This document shows, piece by piece, positions 16,011-23,280 of a stretch of DNA of 23,506 bases. Both the position numbers and the translations under genes were made by a program. The notes below the pieces were generated by a model, which worked only from the letters and a program-made list of their open reading frames with translations, did no database searches and had not been told where the DNA came from. The DNA lies in assembly GCA_902516225.1 (NCBI GenBank), contig CABXXS010000015.1, positions 1-23,506 on the forward strand. Direction: 5' to 3'. Position 1 is the stretch's first letter. Every line of letters begins with the position of its first letter. The stretch comes from Puniceicoccaceae bacterium (GTDB lineage Bacteria; Verrucomicrobiota; Verrucomicrobiae; Opitutales; Coraliomargaritaceae).

Positions 16011-16053
16011 AACTCCCGAGTGCAAATAGGCACTTGGGAGTTTTCGTATTTTA
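16011..16053 (+). terminator. Rho-independent terminator
   Basis: AACTCCCGAGTGC and GCACTTGGGAGTT pair over 13 positions with one G-T, around a six-base loop AAATAG (16024-16029). The stem is followed by TTCGTATTTT. It lies 27 nt after the stop of the secreted-protein gene and should end that transcript before the sulfatase gene. Confidence 0.88.
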
Positions 16054-16167
16054 ACAGTCTTTTTAATATTAGTATTTATAATGTTCTAAGATATACTATT
16101 TTAGCATTATTAATGTATAATATATTAATGCATTTAGTTAGTTCTTGTTGTTGTCTAGAAAATTAAA

Positions 16168-19100
16168 ATGAAGAAATTATTTTTATTATTTAGTTATTTA
16201 ATTATTTCTTCATTCTCAATCGCAGAGATAGTATTAAGGTATGAGTTTGAGGAACTTGCTGGCACTCCATCTAACCAAGCGGTAAATGATGGCTCTGGTT
16301 TAAATACTAATGAACTAGCTAGCTCATTAGGGACGATTAATGGCAGTGGTCAGCTTGTCATTTCTGCTAATAGTGGGCGTGTTAATACCTCTATGGGTAG
16401 CGACTATGTCGATTCCAGTAATATTTACTACAGAATTGATTTTAATTCATGGGATACAGGGCTCTCTAATACGCATACTAAATTTGGGGTACGTTTACGC
16501 TCGGCAAATTTGGGCGACCCAGGTGCGCGTACAAATGAGCCTATTTGTGTAAGGCTATCCAGCGGTACAGGTTCTGCTGCAAATTTGAACATACTTTCTA
16601 CCGAAGGTACAGGAGAGTATGTCTTCATCCAGGGTGGTATTGGTAATCCTAATTACGATGGATTAAGCGTTATAATTGGATTAGATTTAGATGAAGACAC
16701 ATTTACAATTTTTACTGACAACGGATACACTGGAAATTTCTCAGCATCCCCTGGAGCTCTTAATTTAGCTCTTAATATAGATGGCAAAACAGATTTTAGT
16801 GAAGTTAATGCTATTATCTTAGATCCTGGTGGTGGAGTCGTAAATATAGATCGTATTGCTTTAGGCACAGATTATGAAGAGATAGCGAATTTACCTTTAC
16901 CTGATCTAAATTCTGGTGACAATGGAACTGGTAGTGGAGGTACTGGAGATGGTTCTGATGACGGGGATGACATCGACAATGGTGGGGGAAGTTTGGGTAG
17001 TGGATTTACTGGAGAACTCTCTTCCGATCTAAACGTACTTTTTATCGTCTGTGATGATTTGAATGATTTTGAGGGCGTGTTTGGAGGTCATCCCCAAGCG
17101 CAGACTCCCCAGATAGATGCACTAGCAGCACAATCTATTAGGTTTGTGAATGCTCACACCAATGCTCCAATATGTGGACCCAGTCGGTCTTCTTTTATGA
17201 CAGGTATATATCCGCATAATTCAAAAATATTTGGTTTTGAAAATTGGTACAATCCTGGGAGAACTGGATTTACGGTTAATTCAATTTTACAAAATTCTAA
17301 GACCTTGCAGCATTACATGCGCGATAATGGTTACGACTCTTATGGTTCAGGAAAGTTGATGCATTATGACCTGCGAGATAATTATGTATATCCAGCGGGA
17401 CATCCAGAAGCAGGCAATCTCCAAGAGTTTTGGGACGAGTATGGGGACCCTGCGTGGGCGGGGCCGTTTGTTTATAATCAAAACACAGCAAGTGTGGTAA
17501 ATCATCCAAAAATACCAGATTCCTTCTATCAGGGTGCTGGGTCTTATAATAGTTTATTTGGTTCTTTAGCAGATCTTCCTCGCGGTAATAATAGTAGTAG
17601 ATGGTGGAATGCTACATGGCAATCTTCTGGATCGTATCGTTATGTAAACGATAATGATCGCGATGATTTGCAAGACGAGAGGGTTAGAAAGTGGGCTACT
17701 GAGAAAATCGATGAATTATCAGCGCAAGATCCAAACGGGGAAAACAACAGGTTTATAATGTCTATTGGATTTCACAATCCGCATACTCCGTTTATTGCTC
17801 CTAAAGCTTATTTTGATCTATATCCAGTAGAGACCCTTCAGCTACCGCCCCGAATTGAAGGTGACGTAGATGACACGTTTTTTGATAAAAATGTAAAACT
17901 TAACCAGTCTACTCTTCATGTGTATCAGTCCATGGTAGACTCTGTTGGTGAGGCCTCAGCAGATGGTACTGTTTACAATAATATAGAAGATTTTATTAAA
18001 GCATACTTACAGGCGTATCTAGCGTGCATAAGCTTTGTAGACACTCAAATAGGGCTTTTAATTGAAGCTCTAGATGCGAGTCCCTACGCTGATAATACTG
18101 TGGTTATACTGACCAGTGACCATGGCTATGAGTGGGGCGAAAAAGAAGCACTTTCTAAGAATACACTTTGGGAAAACAGCACGCGTGTACCCTTACTAAT
18201 TCGTGTTCCTGGACTGGAATCTAATAGTGGTAAGCAGGTGGACTCGCCCGTTTCTCTGGTGGACTTATATCCGACTATACGCGATTTATGTGATCTTCAT
18301 ACAGATACAAAAAAGACTCCTCTAGGTCGCGACTTAGATGGTCATAGCTTAATACCCTTATTGCGAGATCCCGATAACGGCTCATGGTCTGGACCACCCG
18401 TTGCTTTATCTATGGTTAGTGGACGTAATGGTTCAGTAGCAGGGAATAAAAACTTCGCAGTCCGCTCCCGAGATTGGCGCTATATTCGTTACGAAAATGG
18501 TATGGAAGAATTGTATGATCACAGTAACGATCCATACGAATTTACCAACCTAATTGGTTCTGCAGATCCTCTTGTTCAGCAAAACTATGAGCAACTTGTA
18601 GTGGAATTATTCTCTTTAGTACCTGAACTAGCTACGGACCCAAAAAATCATCTCGTTGATTCTAGTTTTGAGTGGCTACCAGATGTATCTTCTCCAAATC
18701 CTGGCGAAGAGATGTGGTTTACAACAGAAAGTCCTGCTAATGGTTGGCAAATAAAACGTAATAGATTTTATGCTTACAACTACGGTAATTATTCTCTTAC
18801 TTTTGACCAAAGATGGACAAGCGCGGCTGCGGTACAAACAATAGTAGAGCCACTTAATTCAAATATGCACTATGCACTTTCATTTTGGATGCAAACCAAT
18901 ACGACTGACATGCTTACTGGATCTAATGATGTGGCAGTTAGTGTAGAGCTATGGACTAGTCCTAATGCTGGGGGTACTTACCTGTATCGCGACGATTGGG
19001 TGACTAATGTTGAGAATTCTACAGGTGGACAATGGGAGCAATTCAGCGGCATAATTGATGCATCTTTACTAAGTCAGTACCATGGCCATTCTATGCAGCT

Positions 19101-19548
19101 TCGCATACAGCGAAATGATAATGTAAAACAGATTATTTATCTTGATGAGCTTATATTAGACGCATACCAGCCTAATTCATACGGCCAGTGGGCACGTGAA
19201 CAAGGTATGAATGCGGTCGGCAAATTATATGATATAGATTCTGACGGATTAAGCGCATTAGAGGAGTACGCATACGGAGGCGATCCGCAGGATTCTGCCT
19301 CGACTGGTTTCAGACCAGAGCTTAGTTTGGGTAATAACAATGTTAGTTTTTACTTCCCGCACCGAAAGAATACCACTTTGCAATACCAAGTAGAATATAC
19401 TACAAATATTAGTAACAATAGCTGGTTAACAGCAGAATTTGTTTTGCCCAGTACTATGGACGAATACGACGAAGATTACTGGAAGGCGATTAGTACCTTT
19501 GAGAATACGTCCGACGCATGTTTTTTTCGCACCAAAATTATACCTTAG
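16168..19548 (+). CDS. Secreted multidomain sulfatase (formylglycine type)
   Basis: An 1126-residue exported sulfatase, probably removing sulfate esters from a polysaccharide. The signal peptide is 1-19. Residues 20-240 form the same unrecognised domain found twice in the upstream protein, followed by an acidic Gly/Asp linker. The sulfatase core (about 290-830) starts LNVLFIVCDDLND with metal ligands Asp296 and Asp297. It has the formylglycine motif C336-G-P-S-R340, SIGFHNPHTPF, the metal site Asp651-His652 (TSDHGYEWGE) and Lys664. The pattern is closest to iduronate-2-sulfatase-like enzymes; the substrate is unproven. A beta-sandwich-like region (about 845-1000), an EF-hand-like DIDSDGLSALEEYAYGGDP, and a C-terminal module ending FFRTKIIP follow. 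It is much longer than a normal ~500-residue sulfatase. A maturation enzyme is not in the window. Confidence 0.92.
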   Translation: MKKLFLLFSYLIISSFSIAEIVLRYEFEELAGTPSNQAVNDGSGLNTNELASSLGTINGSGQLVISANSGRVNTSMGSDYVDSSNIYYRIDFNSWDTGLSNTHTKFGVRLRSANLGDPGARTNEPICVRLSSGTGSAANLNILSTEGTGEYVFIQGGIGNPNYDGLSVIIGLDLDEDTFTIFTDNGYTGNFSASPGALNLALNIDGKTDFSEVNAIILDPGGGVVNIDRIALGTDYEEIANLPLPDLNSGDNGTGSGGTGDGSDDGDDIDNGGGSLGSGFTGELSSDLNVLFIVCDDLNDFEGVFGGHPQAQTPQIDALAAQSIRFVNAHTNAPICGPSRSSFMTGIYPHNSKIFGFENWYNPGRTGFTVNSILQNSKTLQHYMRDNGYDSYGSGKLMHYDLRDNYVYPAGHPEAGNLQEFWDEYGDPAWAGPFVYNQNTASVVNHPKIPDSFYQGAGSYNSLFGSLADLPRGNNSSRWWNATWQSSGSYRYVNDNDRDDLQDERVRKWATEKIDELSAQDPNGENNRFIMSIGFHNPHTPFIAPKAYFDLYPVETLQLPPRIEGDVDDTFFDKNVKLNQSTLHVYQSMVDSVGEASADGTVYNNIEDFIKAYLQAYLACISFVDTQIGLLIEALDASPYADNTVVILTSDHGYEWGEKEALSKNTLWENSTRVPLLIRVPGLESNSGKQVDSPVSLVDLYPTIRDLCDLHTDTKKTPLGRDLDGHSLIPLLRDPDNGSWSGPPVALSMVSGRNGSVAGNKNFAVRSRDWRYIRYENGMEELYDHSNDPYEFTNLIGSADPLVQQNYEQLVVELFSLVPELATDPKNHLVDSSFEWLPDVSSPNPGEEMWFTTESPANGWQIKRNRFYAYNYGNYSLTFDQRWTSAAAVQTIVEPLNSNMHYALSFWMQTNTTDMLTGSNDVAVSVELWTSPNAGGTYLYRDDWVTNVENSTGGQWEQFSGIIDASLLSQYHGHSMQLRIQRNDNVKQIIYLDELILDAYQPNSYGQWAREQGMNAVGKLYDIDSDGLSALEEYAYGGDPQDSASTGFRPELSLGNNNVSFYFPHRKNTTLQYQVEYTTNISNNSWLTAEFVLPSTMDEYDEDYWKAISTFENTSDACFFRTKIIP

Positions 19549-19585
19549 CAATTACTAGGGGGTTATAGGGAATAGTTTGTTCAGC

Positions 19586-19621
19586 TTACGGAGGTAAGTA
19601 AGATTAATTTTTTTTATTTCT
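19586..19621 (+). repeat. Degenerate 3' part of repeat A
   Basis: TTACGGAGGTAAGTAAGATT and the T-rich bases after it align with the 3' end of repeat A: copy 3 has TACGGAGGTAA and copy 2 has AGGTAAATAAGGTTAATTCT. Similarity to the left of this is weak. Like copies 1 and 2, it lies just before a plus-strand gene. It may be a decayed copy or a chance match helped by AT richness. Confidence 0.4.
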
Positions 19622-19658
19622 AGTTGATCGTAATGTAACTGTTTTTTTAACAATAAGC

Positions 19659-20039
19659 ATGAATTTATTGATCATATTAATTTCTTTTTTACTAGGTGCA
19701 TTAATATTCTTTACCTCGATTGTTGCACCTACAGTTTTTAAAAACATACCTCTCGAACAAGGCAGTAAATTCCTCAGAGCATTATTTCCTAAACTTTTTT
19801 TATTTGGTTTTTCGGTTAGCCTTATTTCATCATTAATCGCATATAGCATTAATTTTGTAATTTTTATAATATTATTCATATCAGTATCGTTATTCCTTAT
19901 AAACAGGAATGTGCTAACTCCCAAAATTAATGACTACAAGGATAAAGAATTAGGGGGGGGGGATAAAGAAGCAGGGAAGATATATTCAAAACTCCATCAT
20001 CTCTCAGTAGGTCTTTTTTTAGCTAACTTAGCTCTCTAA
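19659..20039 (+). CDS. Small integral membrane protein, DUF4149-like
   Basis: A 126-residue protein with membrane segments at about 3-25, 45-65 and 67-83. The GALIFFTSIVAPTVFKNIP segment and FLRALFPKLFLFGF fit the DUF4149 (TMEM205-like) pattern, as does the later INDYKDKELGGGDKEAGK followed by KLHHLSVGLFLANL. Family members often end with a further hydrophobic run; here TAA comes right after LANLAL, and the same frame continues ITSLILLI after it, so the last helix may have been shortened. KELGGGD is encoded across a run of ten G (19953-19962), a potential slippage site; the frame as given is open. The function is unknown. It has low-GC coding and stands alone between the sulfatase and endonuclease genes. 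Confidence 0.65.
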   Translation: MNLLIILISFLLGALIFFTSIVAPTVFKNIPLEQGSKFLRALFPKLFLFGFSVSLISSLIAYSINFVIFIILFISVSLFLINRNVLTPKINDYKDKELGGGDKEAGKIYSKLHHLSVGLFLANLAL

Positions 20040-20078
20040 ATAACTTCTCTAATACTTTTGATTTAGCTCTCTAAATAA
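20028..20078 (+). repeat. 16-bp direct repeat at the 3' end of the DUF4149-like gene
   Basis: TTAGCTCTCTAAATAA is present at 20028-20043 and again at 20063-20078, with a period of 35 bp. The first copy contains the stop codon of the membrane-protein gene. It looks like a small local duplication that copied the gene end. Confidence 0.8.
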
Positions 20079-20394
20079 ACGTAATCCTTAAGCCCTCAGG
20101 ATGTCCCGACCTTGTACAAGGATACTGACCTAGGAGTCCCTACAAGCCCTTTGCGTTTGTATTTAAGGGGAGCGTAAAGGGGGACGATTTGGGTGACCGT
20201 ACAGAGGTAAATAAGGTTAATTCTTTGTTTCTTTTCCGAGTTAACGTAGATTCAAAGTAATGGGTGGGTAAGCTGCCTTTGGTTTATTAGGTAGCCTTTT
20301 AAGTACCTCTCTGGATTGTAATTATGTAATATGCACTATTCTTATAAGAGGCTAAGGGTATAGTTAAACTTATTAATGAGATCACTCTAGCTTA
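20040..20394. other. Intergenic region with repeat A copy 2 before the endonuclease gene
   Basis: A 355-bp gene-free stretch. It contains the second half of the 16-bp duplication (to 20078), repeat A copy 2 (20098-20234), and a hairpin GCTGCCT/AGGTAGC (20272-20278 with 20289-20295, one G-T pair) followed by CTTTT, a weak terminator candidate. I see no clear promoter for the endonuclease gene and no Shine-Dalgarno before its ATG. Confidence 0.5.
20098..20234 (+). repeat. Repeat A, copy 2
   Basis: This aligns along its full length with copies at 4311 and 22484. It carries a perfect 12-bp palindrome CCTTGTACAAGG, where copy 1 has the near-palindrome CCTTGCACAAGG and copy 3 has lost it. The CCCTTTGCG/CGTAAAGGG stem is intact (nine pairs with one G-U). 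It lies about 160 bp before the endonuclease start, in the same orientation as that gene. Confidence 0.85.
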
Positions 20395-22320
20395 ATGACA
20401 CACAAGAAATTGATTTCATCTACGATAATTATCGTAGAATTATTTTCTGCTATTGGGGTAAGCGCCCAAATTGGCAGTTACTATTCTACGATTGATGGAA
20501 AATCCGGAACTGAGTTAAAAGAAAATCTCAATAGAATAATTGATAATCATAACTCAATTTCATATAATAGGATTTGGGATGCTCATAAAGACCTGTATGG
20601 AGACCCAAGTAATACTAATAATATTATATTATTTTATTCACAAGATAGCGTTATTAAAGCGACTCAACAAAGCTCTGGCGGTACTGGTGGTACAGCTTTT
20701 AACAGAGAGCATTTATGGCCTAGAAGTTATGGCGTGGATACATCTGGTAGTGATTACACAGATATTCATAACTTAGTTCCAACATATGTAAGCGTTAATA
20801 GTTCAAGGAGTAACAAATACTTTGACTATAGTGACCCAGAAGCCGCTGGCTATAGTTCCCCCGCTTACTCCCTTGCTCCCCAATGCTCGAGTACAAGTGA
20901 AACATTTGAACCAGGTGATGGACAAAAAGGTAAAGTTGCTAGAGCTATTTTTTATATGACTACCCGTTATGATTACCTAGAGCTAATAAACACTCCTCCT
21001 TCAGCGACCCCAGTATCCGGTGGAAATCAAATGGCTCAGCTTAATACGCTTCTAAAATGGAATCGCGATTTCCTACCAACTAACAATGAAAGAATAGTAA
21101 ATCATAAAATCTATACGTACTATCAAGGTAATCGTAATCCCTACATAGATTATCCAGAGCTTGTTGATGCAGTTTGGGTCGATGGACCATCATGGGGTAA
21201 GTGGCGATTAGATAACTTTTCTCTTTCCGAGCTTTTAGACTCAAGTGTATCTGGAGATACTGCTGACCCAGACCAAGATGGGATAAAGAATCTTTTAGAG
21301 CGAGCAATGTATACTGATCCTAGAGAAAAAAGCACTACAGGCGCACTTAGCACACAATTAATAAATGGTATTCTTAACATAAGTTTCACTAGAGCAATTG
21401 ATAGTACAAACCTTAATGCTTCGATAAGACTAGAGAGATCTTTGGATTTAAATAATTGGACTAATGTAGACCTTTCTGAAGCAACAGTTAATACTATTAC
21501 ACCCGAGCAAGAAAAAGTTACTTTATTTTTGGACTTTGTAAGCAGTGGAACATTAGGAAGTGGAGAAAGTCAGACTGCTCCAGCTCAATATTATCGCATA
21601 ATTGCTATTAATGCAGCAGATGAAAATTCAGATGACAGCTCAGGTGGAGAAACAGATGGAAGCTCAGGTGCTGTAATAGATTATGAAACAGTAACCTCAG
21701 GCGGTGGAATAGATTATGAAACAGTAACTATCTTTTCTGAAAACTTTAATAATACCGAACTATTTACAACCAGCTATAACCTATTCTCCGATGGATCTGC
21801 TGACTACTTCGGACTAACCGGAGACGATAATGGCATTGAAGCTTACTATGGTGGTTACCCTATCCCATCTGACCTTATTGAATTTACTGGAGCTACAGGT
21901 TCTCATATGATTGCTGAAGATTTGAATGGGGAAGGTGCCGAACTGCCAATTACTGTAACTTGGCCAGATTATAATATTATTGGACGAACTGGCTTGGTAC
22001 TGTCTGTAGATATAGGTGCCTCCACTAATAGTATAGATTCAAATGATGACCTACTTATTGAATACCAAATTGATGACACTGGCTACAATACGCTGTTAGA
22101 TTTTGATTTTCTTCCTGATTCAGGCGACAGGTTTAATAATGTTTTTGAGCTATCCGGTTCTTTAGGAGCAATAACTCTAAACGAAGTACTTCAGACATTT
22201 ACTGTTTCAATACCTGAAAATGGCTCAAGCTTAGATCTTCGATTGACCGTTTCACTAAATGCAGAAAATGAAAGCTTCGCTTTAGACAACCTTGAAGTCT
22301 CGGCTGCTAGCTCACCATAA
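20395..22320 (+). CDS. Secreted endonuclease I family nuclease with C-terminal accessory domains
   Basis: A 641-residue exported nuclease that would cut extracellular DNA. The signal peptide ends near residue 24 (GVSA). The Endonuclease I domain (about 25-280) shows FNREHLWPRSYG (Asn103-Arg104-Glu105-His106), DIHNLVPTYVSVNSSRSNKYF and a later GKVARAIFYMTTRYDY, the usual beta-beta-alpha metal nuclease set. Single-domain EndA-type enzymes are about 230-280 residues, so this one is extended. Following it are an EF-hand-like DPDQDGIKNLLERAMYTDP, a module with IRLERSLDLNNWTN and YYRIIAIN, a Ser/Gly linker with an 11-residue duplication (IDYETVTSGGG), and a C-terminal beta domain (about 445-641) that I do not recognise. 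Repeat A copies lie on both sides. A role in DNA scavenging is inferred. Confidence 0.9.
   Translation: MTHKKLISSTIIIVELFSAIGVSAQIGSYYSTIDGKSGTELKENLNRIIDNHNSISYNRIWDAHKDLYGDPSNTNNIILFYSQDSVIKATQQSSGGTGGTAFNREHLWPRSYGVDTSGSDYTDIHNLVPTYVSVNSSRSNKYFDYSDPEAAGYSSPAYSLAPQCSSTSETFEPGDGQKGKVARAIFYMTTRYDYLELINTPPSATPVSGGNQMAQLNTLLKWNRDFLPTNNERIVNHKIYTYYQGNRNPYIDYPELVDAVWVDGPSWGKWRLDNFSLSELLDSSVSGDTADPDQDGIKNLLERAMYTDPREKSTTGALSTQLINGILNISFTRAIDSTNLNASIRLERSLDLNNWTNVDLSEATVNTITPEQEKVTLFLDFVSSGTLGSGESQTAPAQYYRIIAINAADENSDDSSGGETDGSSGAVIDYETVTSGGGIDYETVTIFSENFNNTELFTTSYNLFSDGSADYFGLTGDDNGIEAYYGGYPIPSDLIEFTGATGSHMIAEDLNGEGAELPITVTWPDYNIIGRTGLVLSVDIGASTNSIDSNDDLLIEYQIDDTGYNTLLDFDFLPDSGDRFNNVFELSGSLGAITLNEVLQTFTVSIPENGSSLDLRLTVSLNAENESFALDNLEVSAASSP
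21676..21728 (+). repeat. 33-bp period duplication inside the endonuclease linker
   Basis: ATAGATTATGAAACAGTAAC occurs at 21676-21695 and again at 21709-21728, 33 bp apart, coding for IDYETVT twice. It lies at the junction between the middle module and the C-terminal domain. Confidence 0.85.
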
Positions 22321-22643
22321 TATTCGTTAAGCCACATTGCGTGGGGACATATTTTATGTGACAAATTTTGCTACATTCTTAGACCTCAATATGACACTCA
22401 TATGTATGACGAACTATACAGACTAAAAAATTTGCTCAATATAGCTATCCATTTATTTGTACTATTTGTAAACAGCATCCCTTAAAATACCTCGTCCTCG
22501 CACAAGAATTATGACCTAGGAGTCCCTAGAAGCCCTTTGCGTTTGTATTTAAGGGGAGCGTAAAGGGGGACGGTTTGGGTAAGCGTACGGAGGTAAACAA
22601 GGGCGATTCTTTGTTTCTTCGATCCCTTGCTATTAGGATAAAT
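22321..22643. other. Intergenic region with repeat A copy 3
   Basis: A 323-bp stretch between convergent genes. The left half (22321-22483) is AT-rich; a small CCAC/GTGG dyad near 22331 is too weak to call a terminator, and I see nothing else in it. The right half is repeat A copy 3, which ends about 22 bp from the stop of the cupredoxin gene. Confidence 0.5.
22484..22621 (+). repeat. Repeat A, copy 3
   Basis: A full-length copy. CCCTTTGCG/CGTAAAGGG forms the inner stem, and here CGTCC (22493-22497) can also pair with GGACG just after that stem, giving a nested dyad. The 5' mini-hairpin seen in copies 1 and 2 is lost (CCTCGCACAAGA). Unlike the other copies, it lies at the 3' side of its neighbouring cargo gene, which is on the minus strand. 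Confidence 0.85.
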
Positions 22644-23105
22644 TTACCGCCTGCGAAGAGCTACAAGCCCTAGGGCCAGACTTCCAAAAACTAATGAGTA
22701 AGTTGAAGGTTCTGGTACAGTAGAAATATTAAAAGAACCAACCATAGAAGGATGATAATTACATATATAAGTTCCTGTATAAGTGCTATAGTCTATACTA
22801 GGATCTAAAGTAAAAGTCTGAGTACCACGAAAAGATAAATTGTTTACTAGATCCGTCACGGTACCTGAACTATTATCAGTTATAAACATTCTAAACGGAT
22901 GACTGGTATTATTACCCGTGAAAATATAAGCCACACCAGCTGTTAAACTATCTGTACCAGAATTGGTAAAATCAAAACTAGTACCATCATCAACACTGAA
23001 TGTATAATACGGGGCAGTAAAACCAGTTGTGTTAACTAGCACATTTACAGCGTGTAGCTTTAAAGACATAAGAGTGAAAAGAAATATATAAGCAAATACT
23101 CGCAT
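22644..23105 (-). CDS. PEP-CTERM cupredoxin-like protein
   Basis: A 153-residue exported small protein. ATG 23105 is preferred because it gives a clean signal peptide (MRVFAYIFLFTLMSLKLHA); the longer frame to 23156 puts polar residues before it. The body is beta-rich with blue-copper-like ligands: His in SHPFRMFITD, then YICNYHPSMVG with Cys, His and Met spaced C-x2-H-x2-M, as in cupredoxins of the Y.C..HP.M.G type. The C-terminus is a PEP-CTERM signal: VPEPST, a hydrophobic segment, then RRR, for export and processing by an exosortase, which is not in the window. Copper binding is inferred from the ligand pattern. It lies between repeat A copy 3 and repeat B copy 2. A role in electron transfer or copper handling at the surface is possible. 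Confidence 0.8.
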   Translation of the reverse strand: MRVFAYIFLFTLMSLKLHAVNVLVNTTGFTAPYYTFSVDDGTSFDFTNSGTDSLTAGVAYIFTGNNTSHPFRMFITDNSSGTVTDLVNNLSFRGTQTFTLDPSIDYSTYTGTYICNYHPSMVGSFNISTVPEPSTYSLVFGSLALGLVALRRR

Positions 23106-23163
23106 TACTTCATAGTTTATGTTAGAAACAATTAAACTCAAGCTAAATTTGTACATACTAAGT

Positions 23164-23249
23164 CACCCGATTCTCTCGCTTCAAAATGACGGAGTAATTT
23201 TTTGAAGGCACTTGATGTATATACATCATCAGTAGAGTGGCCAAACACT
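23164..23249 (+). repeat. Repeat B, copy 2: relic 3' gene end plus hairpin
   Basis: The match to 5259-5342 runs through the CTTCAAAATGACGGAGTAA core (RFKMTE-stop) and about 50 bp beyond. The hairpin after the stop is here a perfect 14-bp palindrome GATGTATATACATC (23214-23227), different in sequence from copy 1 but in the same place. An in-frame stop lies just upstream at 23159-23161, so no gene reads into it. It lies 59 bp upstream of the cupredoxin start, on the opposite strand. Confidence 0.75.
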
Positions 23250-23280
23250 ACGCCCTTCGATAAACTATAATACCGAACTA

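Noticed and set aside
19604..19924. Minus-strand frame opposite the DUF4149-like gene
   Set aside because: It is antisense to a protein with clear membrane segments and family pattern, and its own product is Lys/Asn-rich with no recognisable features.
4311..22621. Repeat A copies as integron attC sites
   Set aside because: No conserved GTTRRRY/RYYYAAC end boxes, no full-length dyad, cargo genes in both orientations and no integron integrase in the window. A cassette-like role remains possible by another mechanism.
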